Source: Exiguobacterium indicum HHS 31 (GTDB lineage Bacteria > Bacillota > Bacilli > Exiguobacteriales > Exiguobacteriaceae). From it: DNA of 64,000 nucleotides. Under the pieces are notes generated by a model, which had not been told where the DNA came from, ran no database searches, and saw nothing but the letters and a program-made list of their open reading frames with translations. A program made the translations under genes and the position numbers. Below are positions 18,171 to 26,278 of this stretch, piece after piece (the first letter of the stretch is position 1; every line of letters starts with the position of its first letter). Location: assembly GCF_001939065.1 (NCBI RefSeq), contig NZ_MPSZ01000001.1:62001-126000 (forward strand). Reading direction: 5' to 3'.

Positions 18171-18963
18171 GGAAGTCATTCAGTCCGGATCTAAGACGTT
18201 CTATAAAGCCTTTTCACTCTTACCAAAAGCAGATCGACAAGCTGTTTATGCCATCTATACATTTTGCCGGTTCCTCGATGATACCGTCGATGAGTCGGAT
18301 ACGCCGAAAGAGAGTTTACTAGCTTTCTTGAATGAATTCAAACGATTCCGTGATGGCGAAGTATTAGATAAACCGTTATGGATTGCGTTGGCAGACGTAT
18401 TTGAACGTTATGAAATGGATGAGACACCATTCCTTGAGCTCGCGGAAGGGATGCGTTGGGATATCGAGAAAAATCGTTATCAGACGCTTGAAGAGACAGA
18501 GCAATACAGCTACTACGTAGCGAGTACGGTCGGTTTGATGTTGTTGCCCATCCTTGCACCGCAACAGCCTGATCTCCGTAAGTCTGCTATCGATCTTGGA
18601 ATCGCGATGCAATTAACGAATATTTTACGAGATGTTGGTGAAGATGCAAAACGCGGCCGTATCTACTTGCCTCATTCATGGATGGAGACATACGGTGTCA
18701 CAGCGGAGTCGTTACTCGCTGGTCGTCCTTCAGGAGACTTCATCGGTCTCTGGGAAGAGGTTGCACTTCGAGCAGAGCATCTGTATGACGCGGCGATTCC
18801 ATCGTTTGAACGGTATCCACGAGAGAGTCGGCGTGCTCTTAAGGCTGCTGCCTTCCTGTACCGTGGTATACTCGATGCAGCGCGGGATAATCACTATGAC
18901 GTCTTTACAAAACGGGCATACGTCAGCCGTTGGCAAAAAATGAAGTTACTTGCTACGATTTAA
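18130..18963 (+). CDS. crtM: CrtM-type squalene/phytoene synthase
   Basis: 277-aa trans-isoprenyl head-to-head synthase, the first committed step of carotenoid synthesis. Both Asp-rich motifs are present: DDTVDES near residues 53-59 and DVGED within NILRDVGEDAKRGRIYLP. Length and neighbours (CrtN- and CrtP-type enzymes, CrtQ-like transferase) favour the C30 enzyme, which joins two farnesyl diphosphates to 4,4'-diapophytoene, over a C40 phytoene synthase. This is inference. The start overlaps the end of the preceding desaturase by 41 nt, so the three plus-strand genes form one tightly packed operon. Confidence 0.88.
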   Translation: MNSVTIQNAYIKCEEVIQSGSKTFYKAFSLLPKADRQAVYAIYTFCRFLDDTVDESDTPKESLLAFLNEFKRFRDGEVLDKPLWIALADVFERYEMDETPFLELAEGMRWDIEKNRYQTLEETEQYSYYVASTVGLMLLPILAPQQPDLRKSAIDLGIAMQLTNILRDVGEDAKRGRIYLPHSWMETYGVTAESLLAGRPSGDFIGLWEEVALRAEHLYDAAIPSFERYPRESRRALKAAAFLYRGILDAARDNHYDVFTKRAYVSRWQKMKLLATI

Positions 18964-18968
18964 TACAT

Positions 18969-19018
18969 GACCATAGAAAAAAGACCTTGGCGGGGACCAA
19001 GGTCTTTTTTCTATGGTC
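18969..19018. terminator. 22-bp perfect bidirectional terminator hairpin with CGGGGA loop
   Basis: A perfect 22-bp inverted repeat (18969-18990 with 18997-19018) around loop CGGGGA (18991-18996). Its arms carry an A6 and a T6 tract, so it can terminate crtM on the plus strand and any transcript arriving from 19.3 kb on the minus strand. The loop is identical to those of three further hairpins in the next 260 bp. Confidence 0.9.
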
Positions 19019-19322
19019 TGAGACCGGGGAGTCTCAGATTACTTCTACACCAGAGCGAACATCTGGACTACGAGATAGGTCTGTTTCGACCACGGGGATG
19101 GTCTTTTCTTTATCGAGCTATCTGTGGACCAAACGGATGAGACGATCTAAGGGGGAACGTCGTAAGTCATGCGAATGGACACACGATGAGTCACGTGATG
19201 AAATGGGTGGGTCCCATTTGATTTCGCTGGTTAGAAAAAGTAAGTTCTTCAACGCTCTTGACTCGGGGAAGTCACCTTGCGCTTGATTGAGGATGTGGGG
19301 TCAATCACTACCTCTTGAACTC
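18969..19322 (-). ncRNA. Candidate structured regulatory RNA with repeated C-rich hairpin loops
   Basis: Non-coding DNA between two convergent carotenoid operons. Hairpins on plus coordinates: TCTGAGAC/GTCTCAGA around 19025-19030, GACCA/TGGTC around 19093-19098 and TGACT/AGTCA around 19264-19269, all with the same hexaloop CGGGGA as the terminator at 18991-18996. Others are AAATGGG/CCCATTT with loop TGGGT (19201-19219), TGATTGA/TCAATCA with loop GGATGTGGGG (19284-19307), and a weaker GACG/CGTC around a G5 tract (19141-19161). Read on the minus strand the loops become UCCCCG and similar C-rich sequences. Minus is favoured because the strong terminator then lies at the 3' end and a candidate promoter lies at the 5' end. 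A processed 3' UTR of the CrtP-like gene is an alternative. No convincing peptide was seen. Confidence 0.6.
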
Positions 19323-19328
19323 GAAGTA

Positions 19329-19357
19329 ATCGTATCAAATCTTAGTTGTCCGTACAA
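19329..19357 (-). promoter_or_regulatory. Candidate promoter of the intergenic RNA
   Basis: On the minus strand, TTGTAC (19357-19352), a 17-nt spacer and TACGAT (19334-19329). This predicts a start near 19322, about 15 nt before the first hairpin. The match to consensus is moderate. Confidence 0.4.
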
Positions 19358-19384
19358 GTGATTGATATGCAATTCACATAACTT

Positions 19385-20857
19385 TCACAGGGTAGCGGCG
19401 ACAGCAGAGACGATTCGTTCACTTGCTAGTTTTCCTGAAAGCGTCACCATTGGACTACCACCACCAGGATGCGTTGATCCACCGGCAAAAAACAAATTGT
19501 GAACATTCTTTGAACGGTTGCTCGGACGGAGGAAAGACGACCGGATGCCATTGGATGACAAGCCGTACAATGAGCCGTGATAGGCAAAGAAGGTTTGTTC
19601 GATATCCTGTGGCGTGACCCGTTGCTCGAAGACGACATCGGACGAAATATCAATCCCAAAGGACTGCAATCGTTGATTGATCAGTTGATCATACGTATCA
19701 AAATCAATCGCATGTCCAGTATCCGTTGCAGGTGCATTGACGAGCACGAATAAGTTATCACCCGCTTGTCCCATTTCTGGTGCTGTGACGGAAGAATTCG
19801 AGATATAGATCGTCGGCTCCTCAGCGTAACGTTTTTCATCAAAGAGTGCCTTGAACTCAGCTTCGTAATCTGAAGAGAAGAAGACGTTATGATGAGCCAG
19901 CCCTTCGATCCGACGTGAGAGACCGATACATCGAACATAGGCAGAAATCGACGGTTCGACTTGAGCAGGTGTCGGATTTTTAAAATCAGGTCGTGCCGTT
20001 TCTGAGATCAGACGTGGATATTGTGTCAACAAATCACCGTTCATGACGACGAAGTCAACCGGTAGATATTCCAAGTGATTCAATTCAATTTCCGTTGCTT
20101 GTCCATCGACGACTTCGATCTGTGTCACTTCATCGCCAAGACGGAAGACGACACCTAGTTCTTTTGCACGTCGGGCGAACCCTTCTGCGATTGCTGTATT
20201 ACCGCCATTTGTGAAGTAGACACCGTCATTTAGTTCTAAATGAGCGATTAAACTGAAGGTAGCGGGTGTTTGATACGGACTACTCCCGATATACGTCGCA
20301 TAACGATCGAGTGCCTGAATTAACCCTTTATCCTTAAAGTAGTGCTTATGCAACCCATGAAGGTTTTGAAAGGGATGCACTTTCAACATGTCTCGCCAGA
20401 GGGAGGGGCGGATATACGAATCAATATTCGTAAAGAATTGTTGTTTTGCGATCGTATGCAACTTCGCCACTTCTTCTTGGTAACCTGTAATATCGTTCTT
20501 CGCCAACTGACCGTTCGTGAAACGATCTACTTCTGTCCGCATCGCTTCGCGTCCAGACGAGAATGTTAATGTTCTTCCGTCGGAAAAGTGATTGACCGTA
20601 TGACGCTCAAGTTTCGTGAATGTAAAGTACTCATCGGGATCCGCACCGGATTCAAGAATGACAGACTGAAAAACTTCCGGCATCGTGATCGTGTTCGGAC
20701 CAAAATCGAAGCGATGTCCTTCTGTGACGATCGGCATCATTTTGCCGCCGATATGTGTATTGCGCTCGATGACCGTGACGCGAAATCCTTTTGCTGCTAA
20801 TGAGATAGCAGCGCTGAGTCCACCAAGACCGGCTCCGATGACAGCTATATGTTTCAT
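19385..20857 (-). CDS. CrtP-like carotenoid oxidase (CrtNb type)
   Basis: 490-aa FAD-dependent enzyme of the CrtN/CrtP family. It has VIGAGLGGLSAAISLAAKG with HIGGKM after it, and GGSTHPGGGSPMVTLSGK at the C-terminus. Two features resemble staphylococcal CrtP, which oxidises the terminal methyl group of 4,4'-diaponeurosporene, rather than CrtN: YIGSSPYQTPATFSLIAHLE in the middle and LAHHNVFFSSDY. It is the last gene of the minus-strand arm, 15 bp downstream of the glycosyltransferase. Its 3' end faces the repeated-hairpin region, which may be its 3' UTR. Confidence 0.78.
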   Translation of the reverse strand: MKHIAVIGAGLGGLSAAISLAAKGFRVTVIERNTHIGGKMMPIVTEGHRFDFGPNTITMPEVFQSVILESGADPDEYFTFTKLERHTVNHFSDGRTLTFSSGREAMRTEVDRFTNGQLAKNDITGYQEEVAKLHTIAKQQFFTNIDSYIRPSLWRDMLKVHPFQNLHGLHKHYFKDKGLIQALDRYATYIGSSPYQTPATFSLIAHLELNDGVYFTNGGNTAIAEGFARRAKELGVVFRLGDEVTQIEVVDGQATEIELNHLEYLPVDFVVMNGDLLTQYPRLISETARPDFKNPTPAQVEPSISAYVRCIGLSRRIEGLAHHNVFFSSDYEAEFKALFDEKRYAEEPTIYISNSSVTAPEMGQAGDNLFVLVNAPATDTGHAIDFDTYDQLINQRLQSFGIDISSDVVFEQRVTPQDIEQTFFAYHGSLYGLSSNGIRSSFLRPSNRSKNVHNLFFAGGSTHPGGGSPMVTLSGKLASERIVSAVAATL

Positions 20858-20872
20858 GCTACTGATTCCTCC

Positions 20873-21949
20873 TTATGAATAGGTCCTACCCTTCCATGTG
20901 ATTTCCCGTTTCCTAAAGCTTCGAATCATCGCACTTGCTAGCAAGATGACATAAAGGAATACCGCCAGTGGATGGAGCCACCAAACATGTCGGATTCGTG
21001 CCGCACGATCGATCCGGAATCGTGCTAAATAAAGAAGAATCAGTGCGAAACCCATCTGCCAGGATGGGTGGAGGATGAGATAAGGTAGGACACTTGCTTG
21101 AACCAAGTAAAAGAGTAGAAAGTATGATCCGACGATATAAGAATCGTTCATCCCACGAAAGACATTCTTTAGAAAACCTTGCCAGACTTCTTCGTTCGTG
21201 GCGTACATATCACAAGAGACTGCTGGGGCGACTTCGACGAGCGTCGTCGTCAACCCATGTCGTTTAAACGTACGACAAAGTTCTAAATCGTCAACGAGAG
21301 CCGATTGGATGCTTTCATGTCCACCGACTTGGTCATACGCGTGTCGTTCGACGAGAACGACCATGCCGTTGGCTGCAGCAAAAGCTGGATGCTTCACTTT
21401 GCGAAACGGAATCGGAAGATGTTGCGCGATAAGAACATGTTGCATTGGAATCAAACACTTTCCGAGAAACGTCGGTACAGGAAAGGACGGGAAACCGGAA
21501 AGGAAAACGGCTCGTTCTGTTCGTAACGTTCCGTATAAGCGACAAATCGCATCAGGTGTCAGTGTTACATCAGCATCGAGAAATAACAGATAGTCCTCTG
21601 TCGTTCGTTTCGCGAGTTGATGACATGCATGAACCTTTCCTGCCCAGCCTGCTGGTAAGGGAAGACCATCAATCACTGTAAAACGGTCGTCTTGACCAAT
21701 CCGATCGAGCAATAACTCACGCGTCCGATCGGTCGAGCGGTCTTCATATAAGTAAACGTGCATCCCTGGTGTCAGAGCAGGTTCTAATGCGTCTAATAAT
21801 TTTCGTACATTACGTTCCTCATTCCGTAACGGGATACAGATTGCTAGACTATCTGGTTGAACGGGATCCGTTAATCGTGGTAGAAAAGCTAAATTGATCC
21901 ATGTATAGAGACAGACAGCTAGAGCGAAGAAGAGAAAGAACCAACTCAT
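20873..21949 (-). CDS. Family 2 glycosyltransferase, CrtQ-like
   Basis: 358-aa membrane-associated glycosyltransferase. An N-terminal hydrophobic segment (residues 3-22) is followed by a GT-A domain: ICIPLRNEERNV, LYEDRSTDRTREL, and the DXD-type LFLDADVTL, then VDDLELCRTFKRHG. About four hydrophobic segments occupy the C-terminal 90 residues. This matches the CrtQ type that transfers glucose to the carboxyl of diaponeurosporenoate. It overlaps the acyltransferase gene upstream by 4 nt, which supports successive sugar and fatty acid attachment to the carotenoid. Confidence 0.75.
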   Translation of the reverse strand: MSWFFLFFALAVCLYTWINLAFLPRLTDPVQPDSLAICIPLRNEERNVRKLLDALEPALTPGMHVYLYEDRSTDRTRELLLDRIGQDDRFTVIDGLPLPAGWAGKVHACHQLAKRTTEDYLLFLDADVTLTPDAICRLYGTLRTERAVFLSGFPSFPVPTFLGKCLIPMQHVLIAQHLPIPFRKVKHPAFAAANGMVVLVERHAYDQVGGHESIQSALVDDLELCRTFKRHGLTTTLVEVAPAVSCDMYATNEEVWQGFLKNVFRGMNDSYIVGSYFLLFYLVQASVLPYLILHPSWQMGFALILLYLARFRIDRAARIRHVWWLHPLAVFLYVILLASAMIRSFRKREITWKGRTYS

Positions 21950-22647
21950 GAGCGGAGTGCCCGTAACCAGCGCTCCGTTCGTGCAGGAAGTGGTTCCCTT
22001 CGGGTAGAGATACAGCGATACAAATCAACACGTTCCGCAATTGCATCTGCTCGAATGTCGTCGTATAAATCAGTTAGTTCTGCTGTCAGTCGTTTTGCCT
22101 GAGCACTTGACCGTTCGTCAGGTAATGGATGAAAGCGACGCGTCCGGATATAGACGTCCGGTTGCTGTTCATGACCATATGAATAATAAAAGGCGACGAG
22201 AGACACGTGATCCGTATGACGCGTCAAATGTGTGGCACCACTTGCTAAGCGAAGCGGACGGTCCTCTTGATGACGTTCTTCGCCTTGAGGAAACATCCAG
22301 ACGCTGCTGCCATTTTGAAGTCGTTCTTTTGCATAATGAAGGCTTGTCTTGATATCAGCGAATGATGTCCGGTCAACAGAGAATGCTCCGAGACGGGAGA
22401 AAAACGGGAAACGAGCAAGCCCTGCTTGATCAATCATGACATAGGGGTCGTGATGGAAACAGGTCTGATCCAAATGAAAAAGAATCATACCGTCCCACCA
22501 AGAACTGTGTGTAGCAAGCATGAGACCCGGGACAGGTAAATCGTCTGCTCGATATAAGACACGGTGGAAATGACGTCGGATCAAAGCATGATCGACATAC
22601 GTATGAAATACGGATTCAGCTAATTTGCTTTTGTTTGCTTCTTTCAA
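21946..22647 (-). CDS. PlsC-type acyltransferase
   Basis: 233-aa acyltransferase of the 1-acylglycerol-phosphate acyltransferase fold. The catalytic HX4D motif reads THSSWWDGM near residue 47, and a second block is MFPQGEE. Position between the CruF-like and CrtQ-like genes, overlapping both (32 nt and 4 nt), suggests it esterifies the sugar of a glycosylated carotenoid, the role of CrtO in staphyloxanthin synthesis, though CrtO is a different protein family. A role in phospholipid synthesis is the alternative. Confidence 0.7.
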   Translation of the reverse strand: MKEANKSKLAESVFHTYVDHALIRRHFHRVLYRADDLPVPGLMLATHSSWWDGMILFHLDQTCFHHDPYVMIDQAGLARFPFFSRLGAFSVDRTSFADIKTSLHYAKERLQNGSSVWMFPQGEERHQEDRPLRLASGATHLTRHTDHVSLVAFYYSYGHEQQPDVYIRTRRFHPLPDERSSAQAKRLTAELTDLYDDIRADAIAERVDLYRCISTRREPLPARTERWLRALRS

Positions 22648-23371
22648 CGATAACCCCTCGTTTCACAATGAAATAGACGATGAATGCACTTAAGCTGACC
22701 AAAGTGACGCCATAGAGACCAGCAACTCCTGCTGTTACACCGAATAAAGTGTGCAACATCAAAAAGAGATACTGATTGTTTTGTTCGAGTGCGGCATCCG
22801 TCGCCTTGACTTGATATCGATTGATGAAAAAGGAAAAGACGAGCGCCGTTCCATACCACCCGAAGAAATTCTGTGTCGGAATATCGTAATACCAGCCACC
22901 GTCTTGCCAAAGCCAATACGATTTCACGTTAGCAGCAACAGGATCGATCGCTAAATCGAGCCAGACGGCAAACAATGGAACGAGAATCAATGTACTATAG
23001 CGAAACGAGAACAAACGGGAGAAAGCGAGACTCGCCCCCATGACCGATAGCCATGCAGCCCCGATTGTAATCGGTACACCTAATAATTGGACACCGAAAT
23101 CCGACTCGTAACGATATGTTCCGAACGGCCAACCGGTATGGACCCCAATTGACTCAATGATGATCGAACCAAAGAAGATAAAGGGGATGACAAGACGCCC
23201 CTTCGGTAAGACATGCCAAAAATAGAGAGCTGCGTATAAGCCGGAAGCGAATAAAAAGACGGCATTGGCCCACTCGAGCCAAGGGGGAAGTAACGAAAAA
23301 CCGACTAAGATCAAGCCGATGGTGAACCAAATCGAAAAGAAAATCCAAAGACGTTTATGAAACTGCTCCAT
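22616..23371 (-). CDS. CruF-like carotenoid biosynthesis membrane protein (DUF422)
   Basis: 251-aa polytopic membrane protein with about seven hydrophobic segments. The stretch GVHTGWPFGTYRYESDFG and the AVWLDLAIDPVA region fit the DUF422 / CruF family, known for carotenoid 1',2'-hydratases. The start was moved to ATG at 23371 because GGAGG lies about 10 nt before it; an ATG 9 nt upstream touches that site, and further upstream the frame gives an implausible basic sequence. First gene of the minus-strand carotenoid arm. Confidence 0.7.
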   Translation of the reverse strand: MEQFHKRLWIFFSIWFTIGLILVGFSLLPPWLEWANAVFLFASGLYAALYFWHVLPKGRLVIPFIFFGSIIIESIGVHTGWPFGTYRYESDFGVQLLGVPITIGAAWLSVMGASLAFSRLFSFRYSTLILVPLFAVWLDLAIDPVAANVKSYWLWQDGGWYYDIPTQNFFGWYGTALVFSFFINRYQVKATDAALEQNNQYLFLMLHTLFGVTAGVAGLYGVTLVSLSAFIVYFIVKRGVIVERSKQKQIS

Positions 23372-23455
23372 GCGTGACATTCCTCCATTTCCAAAATAGC
23401 TTCTGTCATAAGTATACCCATATATCTTGAAAACGAGCGAGGGAGAAGCGGTCTT

Positions 23456-23500
23456 ATAAAAAAAGTGGTCCGGCTTCTCGTAAGAGAAACCGAACCACTT
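23456..23500 (-). terminator. Intrinsic terminator after pssA
   Basis: On the minus strand, AAGTGGTTCGGTTTCTC pairs with GAGAAGCCGGACCACTT (wobbles only), then a T7 tract. It ends pssA and separates it from the carotenoid arm. Confidence 0.85.
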
Positions 23501-23504
23501 CCTA

Positions 23505-24215
23505 TCATAATCCGTTTGAATGTTGTTTTTGCTTCTTCTTTTTGATGAACGAGAAAAGGAGAAACGCGATATACAACGGAACAGCAACGAACCAAAACGT
23601 AGACCACTCATTGCTACGCGCAATCATGACATACGTCACGTATAGCAACGTAAAGGTGATGACGAACGTATGGCGCGGAACGGGAATGTCTTTAAAACTT
23701 GGAATCTTGACACGACTGACCATCAAGAAGGCAAGACCTGTAAAAACGAGTGGGACCATCAAGTCGTTCATTCGTCCGCTAAACAACGTGACGACGGCCA
23801 AAATACCACCTGCCGCTGTAATCGGTACACCTGAAAAATAAGCAGATGCCACATTCGTTGCCGATAAATTAAACCGAGCAAGACGAAATGCGCCAAACAA
23901 CGGGAACAGAGCAGAGATTAGTAAACCAACTTCTCCGAATTCATAGAAATACGTATAGTAGGCCATCATTGCAGGTGCGACACCGAATGTCACGATATCT
24001 GCTAATGAGTCCAGTTCTTTTCCGAAGTCGCCTGCTACACCAAGCATCCGAGCAAGACGTCCATCCAGACTATCAAGCATCATCGCGATGACGATTAGTA
24101 AGGTGGCATTTTGAAAATCACCTTTTGCTGCCATGACGATGGCTAAAAAACCACAATACAGATTTCCGAACGTAAATAGGTTGGGTATTGAATTACGAAC
24201 ACGATCTTTCCACAA
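23505..24215 (-). CDS. pssA: CDP-diacylglycerol-serine O-phosphatidyltransferase
   Basis: Makes phosphatidylserine from CDP-diacylglycerol and serine in the membrane. The CDP-alcohol phosphotransferase signature D-x2-D-G-x2-A-R-x8-G-x3-D-x3-D is complete (LDSLDGRLAR ... FGKELDSLAD) near residues 48-72, followed by several membrane helices. The start is placed at TTG 24215, because GGAGG lies 7 nt upstream. The ATG 39 nt earlier has no such site. Length 236 aa. The next enzyme of the pathway, Psd, is encoded separately near 43.3 kb. Confidence 0.88.
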   Translation of the reverse strand: MWKDRVRNSIPNLFTFGNLYCGFLAIVMAAKGDFQNATLLIVIAMMLDSLDGRLARMLGVAGDFGKELDSLADIVTFGVAPAMMAYYTYFYEFGEVGLLISALFPLFGAFRLARFNLSATNVASAYFSGVPITAAGGILAVVTLFSGRMNDLMVPLVFTGLAFLMVSRVKIPSFKDIPVPRHTFVITFTLLYVTYVMIARSNEWSTFWFVAVPLYIAFLLFSFIKKKKQKQHSNGL

Positions 24216-24275
24216 AATGATTCCTCCTGCCACTTCATCGATACTACTCATCATACCATAATTAGGAGATGGAAT

Positions 24276-24743
24276 TCAGCCGTTCGTAAAGAGAATCCCC
24301 TGAGTGAAAGATAAAAAATCATGAGGATTCAACCGAACTTGATGTCCACGTTTTCCAGCGGATATGATGATGAATGGTTCATGGATAGCACGATCCGATA
24401 AGAGAACCTGAAAATTCTTCTTAGCACCGATTGCAGAGACACCGCCTCGAATATAGCCAGTCAGGCCTTCTAACTCCTTCATCGGAACAAGCGCGACTTT
24501 TTTCGAATGCAATGCTTTAGCCGCTGCCTTTAGAGAGAGTTCTTCTTCCCCCGAAATGACGACGAAGACATATTTATTTTCGACCATTTTCAAAACAAGG
24601 GTTTTAAAAATGGTCGAAAGGGGGTAATTAATCTTTCTAGCGACGGCTTCAGCAGATAAATCATCAAGATCAACAGGATAATTGAGGGATTCGAAGTCAA
24701 TCTTAGACTGCTTCAGAAGCCTCTCGACGTTCGTTTTGCTCAT
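24276..24743 (-). CDS. YbaK/EbsC-type aminoacyl-tRNA deacylase
   Basis: 155-aa protein of the YbaK/EbsC family, which removes Cys wrongly attached to tRNA-Pro. Visible family features are NYPLSTIFKTLVLK, the long LHSKKVALVP segment, and YIRGGVSAIGAKKNF, containing the conserved G-G-x-S-P/A-x-G type loop. ATG at 24743 has an AAAGGAG site 6 nt upstream. The gene begins inside the end of the MATE exporter gene (41-nt overlap), so the two are probably co-transcribed although functionally unrelated. Confidence 0.85.
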   Translation of the reverse strand: MSKTNVERLLKQSKIDFESLNYPVDLDDLSAEAVARKINYPLSTIFKTLVLKMVENKYVFVVISGEEELSLKAAAKALHSKKVALVPMKELEGLTGYIRGGVSAIGAKKNFQVLLSDRAIHEPFIIISAGKRGHQVRLNPHDFLSFTQGILFTNG

Positions 24744-26085
24744 GTGTTTCTCCTTTGACGAGTGAGTATTGGACCCATTTCCGTCCATGCCAACGCTTCA
24801 TGGCGAAAATGCCACGGAACCATTCGTCAGCAGAGAAGGCAATCCAGATTCCAAGTAATCCAAGACCGAAACCAAGACCAAGCGTATAACTGAGGACGAC
24901 CGCGATTCCCCACATCGATAGAATACCGATGGCGACAGGGAAACGAACATCTCCTGCCGATTTAAGAGTTCCCATGAGCACGATGTTCATCGCGCGACCT
25001 GGTTCAAGAATGACGCTTGCCCAGAGTAGTGGGATACCGATTGCAATGATTTCAGGACTCGATGTGAACACTGATAGAATCGATGAACCGAATGAAGCAA
25101 GAGCGACAGCTGAGATAAAGCTTGCGAAAACAGCAATCTTCAATGTTTTCACAGCACGTCCATATGCTTGTTCAAATTGTTGCGCACCAACTTGGCGTGC
25201 GACGAGTAACTGCGTTCCTTGAGCGATGGCAAGCGTGAATAGGAAACAAAGCATCGTGATGTTTGATACATAAACACGAGCAGACAACGCTGCTTCACCA
25301 ATTGTTGCGATGAATCCTGTGATGATGAGTTGTGAGAATTGATAGGAGATCCCTTCACCAGCAGATGGGATTCCGATGTTCATGATTCGTTTCACATCTT
25401 CACGATTAAAATGAATCAAGTCTTTTACTGTAAAACGTAAAGAAAGTTTGCGGTAAACGACAAAGAACAACACAAGGACAGCGATTGTCCGGGCGACGAC
25501 AATCGACCAAGCGACACCAGCAACACCGAGAACGGGAATGCCGAAGAGTCCAAGAACAGCGATGACGTTACCAAAAGCACTAACGAAATTCATGAGTAGC
25601 GTGACGTACATAGCATTTTTAGTGAATCCATGACTCCGGAGAATCGCACCCAGTGTCAATGAGATGGCTTCTAAGAAAAGGAATAGACCAACGATCTTAA
25701 TGAACGTTTCGCCATAGACGAGCGTCTCTCCTTCTAACGAGAAAAATCCAAGAAGTTGTCTTCCGAACAACACGACGGTCAGAGAAACGATGAGACCGGT
25801 ATACAAGTTAATCGCAAAAGCAGAACGAGCCGTTTGACGAGCGTTTTGCGTCTTTCTTGCACCGAGGTACTGACCAATGATGATCGTTGCACCGACCGAG
25901 GTGATGTTAAAGAGAATAATGAAGATATTCAAAATTTGATTGGATACACCGACTGCTGCAGCAGCGCTATCCGAGTAATAACTTAAAATCAACGTTGCAA
26001 TGATCCCGAGGCTCATATGCAATGCAATCTCAATGAATAATGGCCACGTAATGTGGAATAAGCTTGGTTGCTTGACTGTTTTCAT
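24703..26085 (-). CDS. MATE family multidrug/solute exporter
   Basis: 460-aa integral membrane protein with 12 predicted helices and the two-fold MATE architecture (LSYYSDSAAAAVGVSNQ, VGATIIIGQYLGARK in the first half; LVARQVGA in the second). Members export cationic drugs or metabolites using Na+ or H+ gradients. The substrate cannot be told. It is transcribed divergently from the enoyl-CoA hydratase gene across a 190-bp AT-rich spacer. Confidence 0.87.
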   Translation of the reverse strand: MKTVKQPSLFHITWPLFIEIALHMSLGIIATLILSYYSDSAAAAVGVSNQILNIFIILFNITSVGATIIIGQYLGARKTQNARQTARSAFAINLYTGLIVSLTVVLFGRQLLGFFSLEGETLVYGETFIKIVGLFLFLEAISLTLGAILRSHGFTKNAMYVTLLMNFVSAFGNVIAVLGLFGIPVLGVAGVAWSIVVARTIAVLVLFFVVYRKLSLRFTVKDLIHFNREDVKRIMNIGIPSAGEGISYQFSQLIITGFIATIGEAALSARVYVSNITMLCFLFTLAIAQGTQLLVARQVGAQQFEQAYGRAVKTLKIAVFASFISAVALASFGSSILSVFTSSPEIIAIGIPLLWASVILEPGRAMNIVLMGTLKSAGDVRFPVAIGILSMWGIAVVLSYTLGLGFGLGLLGIWIAFSADEWFRGIFAMKRWHGRKWVQYSLVKGETHEQNERREASEAV

Positions 26086-26237
26086 AAATAAATCCCCTTT
26101 GTTTCATAAAACGAATAGTGTTTCTTTATCTTTTTGAAACTATACGCCTTCGATTTTCATAATGAAAGAGGGTTTTTTGTCTTTCATCGAAAAAAAAGAG
26201 ATTTAAAAGGATTTTCATAAAATATCACGAATATATC

Positions 26238-26255
26238 ATAATGAACAATCATTCA
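26238..26255. promoter_or_regulatory. FadR-like operator upstream of the enoyl-CoA hydratase gene
   Basis: ATAATGAACAATCATTCA matches 14 of 18 positions of the Bacillus FadR box (TGAATGAnTAnTCATTCA), with a perfect right half. It overlaps a -10-like TATCAT (26234-26239). Binding of acyl-CoA to FadR would relieve repression. The consensus is from memory of the family. Confidence 0.5.
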
Positions 26256-26278
26256 TTTTTTAAAGGTAGGGGAATCCG

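Noticed and set aside
18930-19286. 118-codon plus-strand open frame covering the end of crtM and the intergenic hairpins
   Set aside because: It starts inside crtM in another frame, has no ribosome binding site and runs through the terminator and hairpin repeats. The protein is low-complexity and resembles nothing.
23401-23440. Sigma-B-like GGGTAT on the minus strand upstream of the carotenoid minus arm
   Set aside because: The only GTTT-like -35 lies 9 nt away instead of 12-15, so a sigma-B promoter is not supported.
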